From Lachnospiraceae bacterium (GTDB lineage: Bacteria; Bacillota; Clostridia; Lachnospirales; Lachnospiraceae): DNA of 34,911 nt. The stretch lies in contig CAJTCH010000050.1 of NCBI GenBank assembly GCA_910574715.1, positions 1 through 34,911 of the forward strand, in the 5' to 3' direction. Below the pieces are notes generated by a model. That model worked only from the letters and a program-made list of their open reading frames with translations, was not told where the DNA came from and did not search any database. The stretch's first letter is position 1; every line of letters begins with the position of its first letter. This document shows positions 8,245 to 15,525 of the stretch, piece after piece. The translations under genes were made by a program, and so were the position numbers.

Positions 8245-8276
8245 CCGCCGCTATGGCAGACTGCCATATGCGGCGG
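8245..8276 (-). repeat. GC-rich hairpin related to the type I toxin terminators
   Basis: CCGCCGC (8245-8251) pairs with GCGGCGG (8270-8276), and inside it ATGGCAG pairs with CTGCCAT. On the reverse strand the stem is followed by TTAGCTTTTGTCTTTG, so it could end a reverse transcript. The 3' flank (GGCGGTCTGCCTATT) resembles the flanks of the hairpins at 18685 and 33134, hinting at a fourth, much more diverged locus of that type. No toxin frame is recognisable. Confidence 0.35.
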
Positions 8277-8369
8277 TCTGCCTATTGGAAAGCGGGGAAA
8301 ACAGAGTTAATATGCTTACTCGGCAGTTTGCGTTTCCCCTATATCGGACGAATGGATAAATAGCATTTG

Positions 8370-8387
8370 CCGTTTTAGCCGTTTTAG
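8370..8387 (+). promoter_or_regulatory. Tandem CCGTTTTAG repeat, possible LytTR site
   Basis: Two exact copies of the 9-mer CCGTTTTAG stand head to tail about 105 nt before the LytTR regulator gene. LytTR proteins bind 9-bp direct repeats containing GTT, but normally with about 12 bp between copies, so the match is only suggestive. The rest of 8277-8484 shows only a direct repeat ATTCACGCT and no gene. Confidence 0.25.
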
Positions 8388-8491
8388 TGTGATGGAGGGA
8401 AAAGAATTCACGCTGTCAAATCCGCTATTCACGCTATCGGCGTTAGACTATTTCCTGTTTTTTACGATATAAAAAGTGAGAGCCGGAGGAG

Positions 8492-9205
8492 GTGGATTTT
8501 ATAAAAATTGCAATCTGTGATGATGAAAAGAATATAAGGGTCTACTTAGCCTCTCTGGTCAGGAAGCAGGGGAGGGAGTGTGAAATTGCAGAGTATGTGT
8601 CTGCGGACGAATACTTGCTGGATCAAACAGAGCATGACCTGCTGTTTTTAGATATAGAGCTTGCTGGAGATGGCCCCGGTATGGACGGGATGGAGCTGGC
8701 AAGGCGGATAAGGGGCATGGAGCTGGAGCGTCAGCCGGTCATTATTTTTGTTACGGGATATGAAAAATATGTCTATGACGCTTTTGACGTGGGGGCATTC
8801 CAATACCTCCTGAAACCTATTGATGAACAGAGATTTGCCGAGGTTTTTGGCCGGGCAGCGGCGCAGATCATATTTGAGGCGGAACAGAAAAAGAAAACGC
8901 TGGTCATCCAGTACGGGAGTGAAAGCAGGGCGGTACCGCTCCAAGACATTTATTATATTGAGAGCCGCAACCATAAGGTGGTGCTGTACCTCAAAGATGG
9001 GGAGCTGGAATATTACGAGAAGATCGGGAGACTGGAGGAAGAACTGCAGGGGCAGTTTTTCCGGATACACAGGGGGTATCTCGTCAACCTCGCCTATGTC
9101 GAGGGGTATGATAAAACAGAGGTAACGCTGACTGGTGGCATCAGTCTGCCCCTTTCAAAAAGATACGAGGACTTTGCGGCGGCATACCTGCAGTTTGTGC
9201 AGTAA
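8492..9205 (+). CDS. LytTR-family response regulator (AgrA-like)
   Basis: A 237-residue regulator with a receiver domain (ICDDE acidic pocket; phospho-acceptor D54 in LLFLDIELAG; KPI motif) and a C-terminal LytTR DNA-binding domain from about residue 130, with IYYIESRNHKVVLY and FFRIHRGYLVNL. It acts with the GHKL kinase 15 nt downstream. The start is unusual: GTG 8492 is only 2 nt from the first GGAGG, whereas the codon ideally placed for GGAGGAGG (8485-8492) is an ATA at 8501, where homologues would be expected to have ATG (MKIAICDDE). Translation may begin at GTG, or rarely at ATA. It is first in a four-gene forward operon. Confidence 0.88.
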   Translation: MDFIKIAICDDEKNIRVYLASLVRKQGRECEIAEYVSADEYLLDQTEHDLLFLDIELAGDGPGMDGMELARRIRGMELERQPVIIFVTGYEKYVYDAFDVGAFQYLLKPIDEQRFAEVFGRAAAQIIFEAEQKKKTLVIQYGSESRAVPLQDIYYIESRNHKVVLYLKDGELEYYEKIGRLEEELQGQFFRIHRGYLVNLAYVEGYDKTEVTLTGGISLPLSKRYEDFAAAYLQFVQ

Positions 9206-9220
9206 AGGGGGAGAGGAAAT

Positions 9221-10624
9221 TTGAGCGAAATGGGTTTTATGCTGTTTCAGCATATAGCATCGGGAGCTGAAACGGTTTTATGTGCGTTCTGTATGGCGGC
9301 TTTTTTCCGTCCATATATGGCAGGACGGAAGAACAGGCTGCAAAAAACCATTGCGGTATTTCTGGTCTATGGGACGGTGTATGTGGCGGGGGAAGCGGTT
9401 TCCATTTCCGGCTGGCTGTGCATGGTGATTGTGATCCTCCTTTTGATGGCAGGCAGCAGATGGCTGTGCATGGAAAGAAAACAGGTTTTTTTGTATGGCA
9501 TACTGTTCTTTTGTACCAGGGATATGGGCAGGCTGATAACGGAAAGCCTGTATTATCTTTTCAATGGGAAAATCGTGCAGGGGCTGGACAATGAAAATAT
9601 GATATACCGTAATGTCGCAGCAGGGTATTCCGTATTCATGATACTCAGGATCATACTGCTTTCTGCCATGCTGCTGTTCTTAAGTAAAAAACTGAAAAAG
9701 GGGCCGCCGGAACTGCATACAAAAGAACTATGCTATCTGTGCCTGACGCCTGTTGTGGGCATCATGTTTGGGAATATCATTTTCCGCCTGCTCTTTACAG
9801 TTAAGGAAAATGTGTTTTTCTCGCTTTATGACCAGTACCCTGCATTTATCGGGCTGGTGCCGCTGATAGCAGCCCTGTTTTATGCAGGCATGATGGTGAC
9901 GGTGGCATCATGGCAGGAGATGGTAGGTCTGCAGGAGGAAAAAAAGAAGTATTTCGTGGAACAGCAGCAGCTTGCGGCCATAAGGGAACGGATAGGGGAA
10001 GTGGAGCAGTTCTATGACGGGATACGCCGGATGAAGCATGAGATGAAAAACCATCTCACAAACATAAAGGGACTGGCGGGGAGCGGCAGTTATGAGGAAA
10101 TGGAACAGTATATAGCCCGGATGGACGAGAGCATGGACGTGTTTGAGATGTCCGTCAGGACAGGGAACGCTGTTACGGATGTAATCGTGAATGACAAGCA
10201 GAAAGCCGCAGAAAAGCAGGGTATACGGTTCAGGTCTGATTTCGTGTATCCGGCATCAGACAGGTATAATGCGTATGACATTGCAATCATTGTAAATAAC
10301 CTGCTGCAGAATGCGCTGGAAGCCTGTGGGAGGATGGCATCGGGGGAAAAGTATATCTCCCTTTCCGGCATCAGGAAAAACAGATTTTTTCTCATATCTG
10401 TAAAGAATTCCTTTGATGGGGAGGTGGTATTTGATAAAAGCACGAATCTCCCGGTTTCCACGAAAGCGCCGGATGTACCGGGAGGCCCGGCTCCGCTCCA
10501 CGGCATAGGCTTATCGAATGTCAGGCGCGAGGCGGCGAAATACCTGGGAAATGTAGATATTAAAGTCAAGAAAAACGAGTTCAGCGTAACAGTGCTGTTA
10601 CAGGAAAGGAGCAACCATGAATAA
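9221..10624 (+). CDS. GHKL-domain sensor histidine kinase (AgrC-like)
   Basis: A 467-residue kinase. The first 230 residues hold six or seven membrane helices, as in AgrC-type peptide receptors. A coiled linker leads to MKHEMKNHLTNIKG with the likely phospho-acceptor H273, then the N box NNLLQNALEA and the G box HGIGLSNVRREA of the GHKL ATPase. TTG 9221 has GGAGAGG 5 nt upstream and is a plausible start; ATG 9230 is the alternative. No AgrB-like processing protease or obvious AgrD-like peptide gene is next to it, so the signal is unknown. The gene overlaps the next one by 8 nt, which implies coupled translation. Confidence 0.88.
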   Translation: MSEMGFMLFQHIASGAETVLCAFCMAAFFRPYMAGRKNRLQKTIAVFLVYGTVYVAGEAVSISGWLCMVIVILLLMAGSRWLCMERKQVFLYGILFFCTRDMGRLITESLYYLFNGKIVQGLDNENMIYRNVAAGYSVFMILRIILLSAMLLFLSKKLKKGPPELHTKELCYLCLTPVVGIMFGNIIFRLLFTVKENVFFSLYDQYPAFIGLVPLIAALFYAGMMVTVASWQEMVGLQEEKKKYFVEQQQLAAIRERIGEVEQFYDGIRRMKHEMKNHLTNIKGLAGSGSYEEMEQYIARMDESMDVFEMSVRTGNAVTDVIVNDKQKAAEKQGIRFRSDFVYPASDRYNAYDIAIIVNNLLQNALEACGRMASGEKYISLSGIRKNRFFLISVKNSFDGEVVFDKSTNLPVSTKAPDVPGGPAPLHGIGLSNVRREAAKYLGNVDIKVKKNEFSVTVLLQERSNHE

Positions 10625-11363
10625 CACGATCAATGTAAATTACATGACAAGGACGTACAGCAATTTTTTGAAAAACAATGAGGCAAAGGGAAACGCATCT
10701 AAAAGCCCGTCTTTTTGTGACAGGGTGGTGGAAAGAAGTACAACTGCAACAGAAACGGTTGGAACTGTTTCGACAAAGGACATGACAATGGATGAGTATA
10801 AGCAGTATATTCATGAAAAGATTTCACAGATTCCCATGCACCCGACCCGTATGTCGGAGAGCATTTCCATCCATATTTCAGAAGCAGGGTTTGAGGCGAT
10901 GAAGAATGACCCGGAGTATGAGGCGTGGGTGCTGAATGACCTGCGGACAGGATGGGCGCAGCCGGACAGATGGGCAGGCGTCTGCGGAGGGGCTTATTCC
11001 ACCATCTATTACGGGGCGACAAAAGAGGAGTGCCACGCAGAGATGTGGAGTGCAGGCTACCAGAACGGAAGCGGGAAAAGCCTGTTTGACGGCAGGGCAA
11101 AAGACAGTTTTTGGGAGCGCAGGACTGAGCAGAAAAAACGGACGGAGGCGCAGATAAAAAAGGAGCAGGAAAAGAAACGGGTGCGGGAAGAAGCCAACGC
11201 GAAAGCGGCGATGGAAAAAAGCGATGCACACAGGCGGCTGATGTCACAGTGGGCAAAAGAGGCCGTATATTCCGATTCCGTTCTGGCAAAATCGGGGACT
11301 GTGGCAACAGCAAATGCCGCTTATGAAGCGAACTTCGTCATGGCAGACAATGGATTAATTTGA
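10617..11363 (+). CDS. Unknown protein with NDPE motif and charged helical C-terminus
   Basis: A 248-residue soluble protein with no signal peptide or membrane segment. The N-terminus (MNNTINVNYMTRTYSNF) is Asn/Tyr/Thr-rich. The middle has ISIHISEAGFEAMKNDPEYE, and the region around 165-210 is a Lys/Glu-rich predicted coiled coil. The same order of parts occurs in the protein encoded at 11522, so I regard them as distant paralogues; they may belong to a Lachnospiraceae domain-of-unknown-function family such as DUF6033 (recalled, not searched). It overlaps the kinase gene by 8 nt and has GGAGC upstream, so it is part of the two-component operon and is either its output or its sensor partner. 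Confidence 0.75.
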   Translation: MNNTINVNYMTRTYSNFLKNNEAKGNASKSPSFCDRVVERSTTATETVGTVSTKDMTMDEYKQYIHEKISQIPMHPTRMSESISIHISEAGFEAMKNDPEYEAWVLNDLRTGWAQPDRWAGVCGGAYSTIYYGATKEECHAEMWSAGYQNGSGKSLFDGRAKDSFWERRTEQKKRTEAQIKKEQEKKRVREEANAKAAMEKSDAHRRLMSQWAKEAVYSDSVLAKSGTVATANAAYEANFVMADNGLI

Positions 11364-11521
11364 TATGGGACTGTCTGGAATTATAGGAAAATGTGGATAT
11401 GCCATATGAAGCGGCGGCATTTTGAAGTAAGGAAGATCATGCTCGGACTTACCACAAGGGGGCATAAGCAGCCCTGAATGACAGAGGGGCCGCAGGTAAA
11501 ATAAGAAGGAGGATGATTATT

Positions 11522-12232
11522 ATGTCAATGGAGATCACAAACAATTACAGCGATTATGGGAAGGGCTACACAAATACTGCAAAGGAAGGAAATGTGACAA
11601 CAAGCACAGTGGAACTGAAAACCACAATCGGTGGAACAAAAACGGAACAGATCAAGACAGGGTACAGCAATGTCAATGACTATTCCAAATATCTGCAAGG
11701 CAAGTACAGCTATATGAATTCGGGTACAACCTCCATGCAGGGCGTCCCGACAACGGTATCCGTATCGGGTGCTTTCCTGAAGAAATGCATGAACGACCCA
11801 GAAAAAGCAAAATATCTGGAAGAAAATCTGGCGGCATTGCCGGATTGTGCAAAAAGTGCAGTAGCAGGCTGCCGAGGAACGCTGACCAATCTCAGCTACA
11901 GTGTTGATGCAAATGGGAATATTTCAGTAGCAATCTCCGGAACAAGTGACCCCGATGGGAAGATAGCAAAAGAAAATGCGGAACGGAGGGCGAAAGAGAA
12001 GAAAGCAGCCGAAGAAAAGGCCGCCGAGAGGCGCAAGGAGAAAAAGGCCGAGGAAGAAAAGGCGGCGGAAAGGCGGGCAGAGAAAAAAGCGGCTAATGAA
12101 GCAAGGACAGAAATGGGCGAATATACCGTAAGTGCTACGGGTACGGATATAAAAGCTGTTACGGAGAAAATTATAGCTGCTACGTCTGGTACATCTGCGC
12201 CGACAGGGGCAAGTTTTGATATAAAGGCGTAA
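11522..12232 (+). CDS. Unknown protein, paralogue of the upstream NDPE protein, with KEKKAAEEKAAER coiled coil
   Basis: A 236-residue protein. The N-terminus MSMEITNNYSDYGKGYTNT is Asn/Tyr/Thr-rich. Near residue 80 it has VSVSGAFLKKCMNDPEKAKY, matching the NDPE region of the upstream protein, followed by a strand-rich part and a strongly charged repeat segment (about 150-195, alternating KKAEEEKAAERR). The start at 11522 is chosen because AAGGAGG ends at 11512, directly at the earlier ATG 11513 and 9 nt from this one. A 158-nt gap separates it from the upstream gene, with no clear terminator. The function is unknown. The reverse methyltransferase gene ends about 100 nt beyond. Confidence 0.75.
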   Translation: MSMEITNNYSDYGKGYTNTAKEGNVTTSTVELKTTIGGTKTEQIKTGYSNVNDYSKYLQGKYSYMNSGTTSMQGVPTTVSVSGAFLKKCMNDPEKAKYLEENLAALPDCAKSAVAGCRGTLTNLSYSVDANGNISVAISGTSDPDGKIAKENAERRAKEKKAAEEKAAERRKEKKAEEEKAAERRAEKKAANEARTEMGEYTVSATGTDIKAVTEKIIAATSGTSAPTGASFDIKA

Positions 12233-12322
12233 CAGGAAAAGGATTTCAAATTTGTTACCATACCGCCTTTCATATTCTATTTTATCTGCTCCAAATTTCA
12301 TCTTAACACATCTACTATATCA

Positions 12323-12339
12323 ACAAACTGGAATTTAAC
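12323..12339. repeat. Direct repeat, copy 1 (flank of methyltransferase gene)
   Basis: ACAAACTGGAATTTAAC overlaps the stop codon of the methyltransferase gene. A copy with one difference lies at 13150-13166 next to the stop of the membrane nitrilase-fold gene. The 827-bp unit between them contains exactly the methyltransferase gene, as expected for a gene unit joined by recombination at short homologies. Confidence 0.5.
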
Positions 12340-13120
12340 GCTTTTTTAGTTCGGCAATAGCACCATAATGTAAAATATCAAATTCATTAGGCGCAATATG
12401 TTCAAGGAGTGTTCTATGCTCTTGTTCCCACATAGAAATTTCTTTTTCGGTAAGCGAAGCACCAATTCCACGACACGCTTTCATTCTTCCATTCCAGCTT
12501 TCATGGGTGAATGGTATTCTTACAGTAAATTCTTCGTGATGTACAAGTTCAAAGTTTTCTTTATAGCAATCGGGTATGTCTATTTGATGTATCGTTTCTC
12601 CTGCACCACTCCAGTTAGGACTATATTTTAATACAAGTTTTTCACTTGCTCCCGCAATTTTATCCTCAAATGGAAGCCATGCCATATATAAAACAAGAAT
12701 CTTTCCCTCTTTTTTAAGCATACGATAAAACTTAGGCATAACAATTTCATGGTTAAAATACCAAAAACATTGACAAGCTGTGATTACATCAAAAGAATTA
12801 TCTGAAAAACTTATATCTTCTGTTGGCACAACGTAATAATCTATATCCATATCTTTTGAAAGGATTTTGGCTTGTTCAATTTGATTTCCTGAAATATCGG
12901 TAGCCCTCCACTTCGCCCCATACTGGTACATATTTCTGGGAAGAACCCCTGTCCCTGTTCCAACATCAAGGATAGATTGTCCGTCTATACATAATTTGCG
13001 GTCAACAATTTTTTGATAAAATTCTTTTGGATAAATATCACGGAACTTTGCATAATCTAAAGAGGTTTTCCCCCAATCAAAAGGTTTTCCGTTATCTATA
13101 TCTCTATCAGTTATCTTCAT
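12335..13120 (-). CDS. Class I SAM-dependent methyltransferase
   Basis: A 261-residue soluble methyltransferase. Motif I is ILDVGTGTGVLP near residue 50, the acidic end of strand 2 is in ATDIS, motif IV is FDVITACQCFWYF and the post-motif is RMLKKEGKILV. This matches the Methyltransf_11/25 type that methylates small molecules, but the acceptor is not predictable. The start at 13120 has GGAGG 6 nt upstream; the frame stays open to 13153 without a site. It lies 45 nt downstream of the nitrilase-fold gene on the same strand and is probably cotranscribed with it. Its AT-rich codon use differs from the GC-richer operon to its left, suggesting separate acquisition. Confidence 0.85.
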   Translation of the reverse strand: MKITDRDIDNGKPFDWGKTSLDYAKFRDIYPKEFYQKIVDRKLCIDGQSILDVGTGTGVLPRNMYQYGAKWRATDISGNQIEQAKILSKDMDIDYYVVPTEDISFSDNSFDVITACQCFWYFNHEIVMPKFYRMLKKEGKILVLYMAWLPFEDKIAGASEKLVLKYSPNWSGAGETIHQIDIPDCYKENFELVHHEEFTVRIPFTHESWNGRMKACRGIGASLTEKEISMWEQEHRTLLEHIAPNEFDILHYGAIAELKKR

Positions 13121-13149
13121 ACTATGCCTCCATAAATTTCTTTTGCCCG

Positions 13150-13166
13150 ACAAACCGGAATTTAAC
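13150..13166. repeat. Direct repeat, copy 2
   Basis: ACAAACCGGAATTTAAC ends at the stop-codon region of the nitrilase-fold gene. It pairs with the copy at 12323-12339 (one mismatch). Confidence 0.5.
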
Positions 13167-14650
13167 TACCTATTAATTAATCGTTTAATTTTAGGAAGTA
13201 TGAAACTCCCTAACAAATATAAATTACACAGATATACAAATAGATTTCCAATATACGAATAAAGAGTAAAGCGTCCTTTCATAGCAACCTGTGCTGATAA
13301 TGTCTTTGTATCAGACTGAAAGTAATCGGTCTGTGCCAACACACAGCCCTTAACATTTGAAACAATCGACATTCCGTTATTTGTATGTCTGATTATATTA
13401 CTTCCATTTTCAACCCCACGCACAATCGCTGTCTTTGCAGCTAATAATGTCATTTCTTTCCAATCCGAAGCTGGAACAATTAGTATATCTACATTATTTC
13501 TACCTGCCTGCTGCATTTTAGACAAAAATGCCATATCAGAACATATAAACGGCGCAATTCTACCATATTCTGTATCAAAACTTTTTAGCATTCCATCTCC
13601 TTTTTGGCACAATTCTCCGATTGAACGTCCATACTTAAAATATTCTGATATTAGTTCTCCTTGTGGATTAAATGCTACCGTTTTATTTTCCTTTAAGTCC
13701 TCGTAAGGGGTTTTCACCAGTAATGAAACAATCAAATAAATTTCTTCCTGTTTTGCCATATCCGACGCTCGTTGCAAAAGCATATCTTCATCTTGGTTTA
13801 AAACCGCTCCATTCAGTTCAGACCAAAAAACAATCTTTGCCCCTGCTTGTGCTTCCAGCTCTGTTTTTAGGAAAAGTTCATCAGCTACTGATGATAGTTT
13901 CTTCCTTGTATTGGTAATGTTTTCATCAGTAAATGTATTGGTATAAAATGTAGAATATACATCTTTATCATTATTTAACAGCTCTGAAACCGGAACGGTT
14001 ACTCCAGCGATCCTGACACTTTTATCTGAATTTCCTACAAAATGAAACATAACAACTCCATAGACAAATACCAAGCCAATTACAGAACCATATACGATTA
14101 TGTATTTTCTGATGTATTCTTTTTGGCTTTTATTGTTCCAAATCCATATAACCATTGCTGCCGTCCAATACATTAAAAAGGTGATTCCGTAAATCCCTGT
14201 TACCGTTACTATTTGTAGCAGGTATAGATTTTGGTATTGTGTATAAGCGTCAGACAACCCTCCCGATGCAGGGTATATCAGATAAATGATATACTCTATT
14301 GATACCATTATACTTGCAAAAATAATAGTATCTTGAAATCTCATTTTTGATTTCGACCAGTAGATATATGGTAAAACTTTCAGAAAAGACAGCAAGATTG
14401 CTACTATTATACATATCTTTATATCCATTCCAATGGCTCTCCAAAACTGGACAATAAAACCAATGGCATATATTGAACTAATTATAAGGTAGACTTTTCG
14501 AGTACGATTAAGATAAATCATACATAGAAACAAAATTGGATAAATCCATGCAAAAATCGGGATACACCATTCTCCATTGGACATTACATAAATTAAAAAA
14601 GTTAAGAATATGAAAACTGCAAATCGGTTACTTTTCAAAAGATTTTTCAT
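13166..14650 (-). CDS. Membrane-anchored nitrilase-fold (Lnt-like) protein
   Basis: A 494-residue protein. About the first 220 residues form six or seven membrane helices. The external or C-terminal half is a carbon-nitrogen hydrolase domain with the three catalytic positions: Glu in VFWSEL, Lys in EYFKYGRS and Cys in PFICSDM. A final hydrophobic helix ends the protein. This is the layout of apolipoprotein N-acyltransferase (Lnt), although Lnt itself is typical of diderms; Firmicute versions acylate other substrates or are uncharacterised. ATG 14650 has AAGGAG 7 nt upstream. Downstream is the methyltransferase gene; upstream is a small broken membrane-protein gene. The substrate is unknown. 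Confidence 0.78.
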   Translation of the reverse strand: MKNLLKSNRFAVFIFLTFLIYVMSNGEWCIPIFAWIYPILFLCMIYLNRTRKVYLIISSIYAIGFIVQFWRAIGMDIKICIIVAILLSFLKVLPYIYWSKSKMRFQDTIIFASIMVSIEYIIYLIYPASGGLSDAYTQYQNLYLLQIVTVTGIYGITFLMYWTAAMVIWIWNNKSQKEYIRKYIIVYGSVIGLVFVYGVVMFHFVGNSDKSVRIAGVTVPVSELLNNDKDVYSTFYTNTFTDENITNTRKKLSSVADELFLKTELEAQAGAKIVFWSELNGAVLNQDEDMLLQRASDMAKQEEIYLIVSLLVKTPYEDLKENKTVAFNPQGELISEYFKYGRSIGELCQKGDGMLKSFDTEYGRIAPFICSDMAFLSKMQQAGRNNVDILIVPASDWKEMTLLAAKTAIVRGVENGSNIIRHTNNGMSIVSNVKGCVLAQTDYFQSDTKTLSAQVAMKGRFTLYSYIGNLFVYLCNLYLLGSFILPKIKRLINR

Positions 14651-14688
14651 TGCCAAACTCCTTACTTACATTCTCTATAAATTTCGAT

Positions 14689-14791
14689 TTACTTATTTCT
14701 TTTGGCAAACTTATCAATAACATTGTCTACCCAAAAAGTGATAAAAAAAATCAGCAATCGCCGCAAATAGATTAACAATAAAATCAACCAT
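14689..14791 (-). pseudogene. Small membrane protein gene with a +1 frameshift at a T8 run
   Basis: ATG 14791 has GGAGG (14800-14804 on the plus strand) at ideal spacing and encodes MVDFIVNLFAAIADFF, an amphipathic or membrane helix. At a run of eight T's (14743-14750, seen as A's on the plus strand) the frame shifts and stops early after 25 residues. With one T fewer the frame continues ITFWVDNVIDKFAKRNK to a TAA at 14689, giving a convincing 33-residue membrane peptide with a basic tail. It may be a real mutation, a sequencing artefact in the homopolymer, or slippage-controlled expression. It is first in the reverse operon. Confidence 0.6.
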
Positions 14792-14827
14792 ATAGGTTTC
14801 CTCCAAATTTCGATTGTTGCTGAGTTT

Positions 14828-14856
14828 AGTTTAGCATATTTATAGGGTGTCTACAA
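14828..14856 (-). promoter_or_regulatory. Promoter of the reverse operon
   Basis: On the reverse strand TTGTAG (14851-14856) and TAAACT (14828-14833) are spaced by 17 nt, a good sigma-A match. It lies about 35 nt before the small membrane protein start and would drive that gene, the nitrilase-fold gene and the methyltransferase. Confidence 0.6.
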
Positions 14857-14898
14857 GATTCTATACACGAAAAGCCAAAAAGAATGAATTCTTCACTT

Positions 14899-15170
14899 GA
14901 CAATGTGGCAAAGAACTGATGTCAACCGATGAATTGGCGGTGATGGACGGCGGCAAGTGCATCTTGCAGGTGCAGGGCGTAAGGCCGTTTTTCAGCGACA
15001 AATTTGACATTACCAAACATCCGCAATATAAATACCTGCTGGATTCCAGCAAGAAGAACGCTTTTAATATTGCAAAATATCTGAGCCGGAGATTGACCGT
15101 CCGACCGGACGACGTTTTTGAAAGCTGTGAACTCAAAGCGCCGCCCGCGTCTGATGCACCCGCCGATTGA
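14899..15170 (+). pseudogene. 3' fragment of a VirD4/TraG-type coupling protein
   Basis: About 90 codons open with GKELMSTDELAVMDGGKC and continue CILQVQGVRPFFSDKFDI, then KHPQYKYLL, and stop at 15170. This is the characteristic C-terminus of the VirD4-like DNA-transfer ATPase of Tn1549-type conjugative elements, which feeds DNA to the type IV secretion channel. The ATPase core is absent: upstream of about 14899 the frame hits a stop and the sequence belongs to the reverse operon promoter. It is therefore a deletion scar of an integrated conjugative element. A terminator follows. Confidence 0.8.
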
Positions 15171-15193
15171 CTTTTCAACCGGCGGGCTTTTTT
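15159..15193 (+). terminator. Intrinsic terminator after the VirD4 fragment
   Basis: CCCGCCG (15159-15165) pairs with CGGCGGG (15180-15186) and is followed by CTTTTTT. The stop codon of the fragment lies in the loop. Confidence 0.85.
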
Positions 15194-15234
15194 GTCCCTG
15201 TCAACCAATCACAACAAATTTATGGAGGTAATTT

Positions 15235-15391
15235 ATGGCATTTTTCTGCTTGAGGGCTATGGCAACGACAACCTTGGCGCGAATGCTCATGTACGGTAAA
15301 GAAGCAAGCAACCGAAAACAAGAGATAGACCGCCAGCACCACACTATTCCGAACCAAAAGAACCAAAGAGCAAAAGACAAGCACCGTGGAA
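15235..15391 (+). pseudogene. Collapsed remnant of conjugative-element genes (Maff2-like and a second piece)
   Basis: A good start (GGAGG, ATG 15235, MAFF) begins like the small Maff2-type membrane protein that follows virD4 in Tn1549-like elements. The next bases encode, in another frame, LLEGYGNDNLGAN, which resembles the end of its membrane helix, so most of the gene is deleted. A further piece reads MLMYGKEASNRKQEI in yet another frame. None of this is a working gene. The RIT element begins at 15392. Confidence 0.55.
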
Positions 15392-15472
15392 AAATCCAAA
15401 CTTAGGAGAAATCCAAACTTTTTGCAAAAAAGATTACAAATCCGGCTTTTTACTGCAAAAAAGTTTGGATTT
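15392..15472 (+). repeat. Left terminal inverted repeat of the RIT element
   Basis: 81 bp, the reverse complement of 18566-18646. It is itself built of short units: AAATCCAAACTT occurs directly repeated at 15392 and 15409, and its inverse AAGTTTGGATTT ends at 15472. Each element end thus offers three copies of a recombinase-sized half site, with a palindromic inner pair around an ATTACAAATCCGG centre. Confidence 0.9.
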
Positions 15473-15487
15473 ATTTTTGATTCCTTC

Positions 15488-15510
15488 TGAATCCGTTACC
15501 ATAGGATTCA
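15488..15510 (+). promoter_or_regulatory. Inverted repeat next to the RitA ribosome binding site
   Basis: TGAATCC (15488-15494) and GGATTCA (15504-15510) form a 7-bp stem whose 3' arm touches the GGAGG (15511-15515) of the first recombinase. It may be an operator or an RNA hairpin that limits translation of the recombinase trio. Confidence 0.4.
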
Positions 15511-15525
15511 GGAGGTGATCAACAC

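Noticed and set aside
11406..11477. 23-codon frame MKRRHFEVRKIMLGLTTRG between the two NDPE genes
   Set aside because: No ribosome binding site, very short and no recognisable family. It may be a scrap of a longer gene.
13672..13917. Long forward open frame opposite the nitrilase-fold gene
   Set aside because: It is the antisense shadow of a gene with clear catalytic motifs. The same applies to the many frames opposite the chemoreceptor, truA and the J-domain gene.
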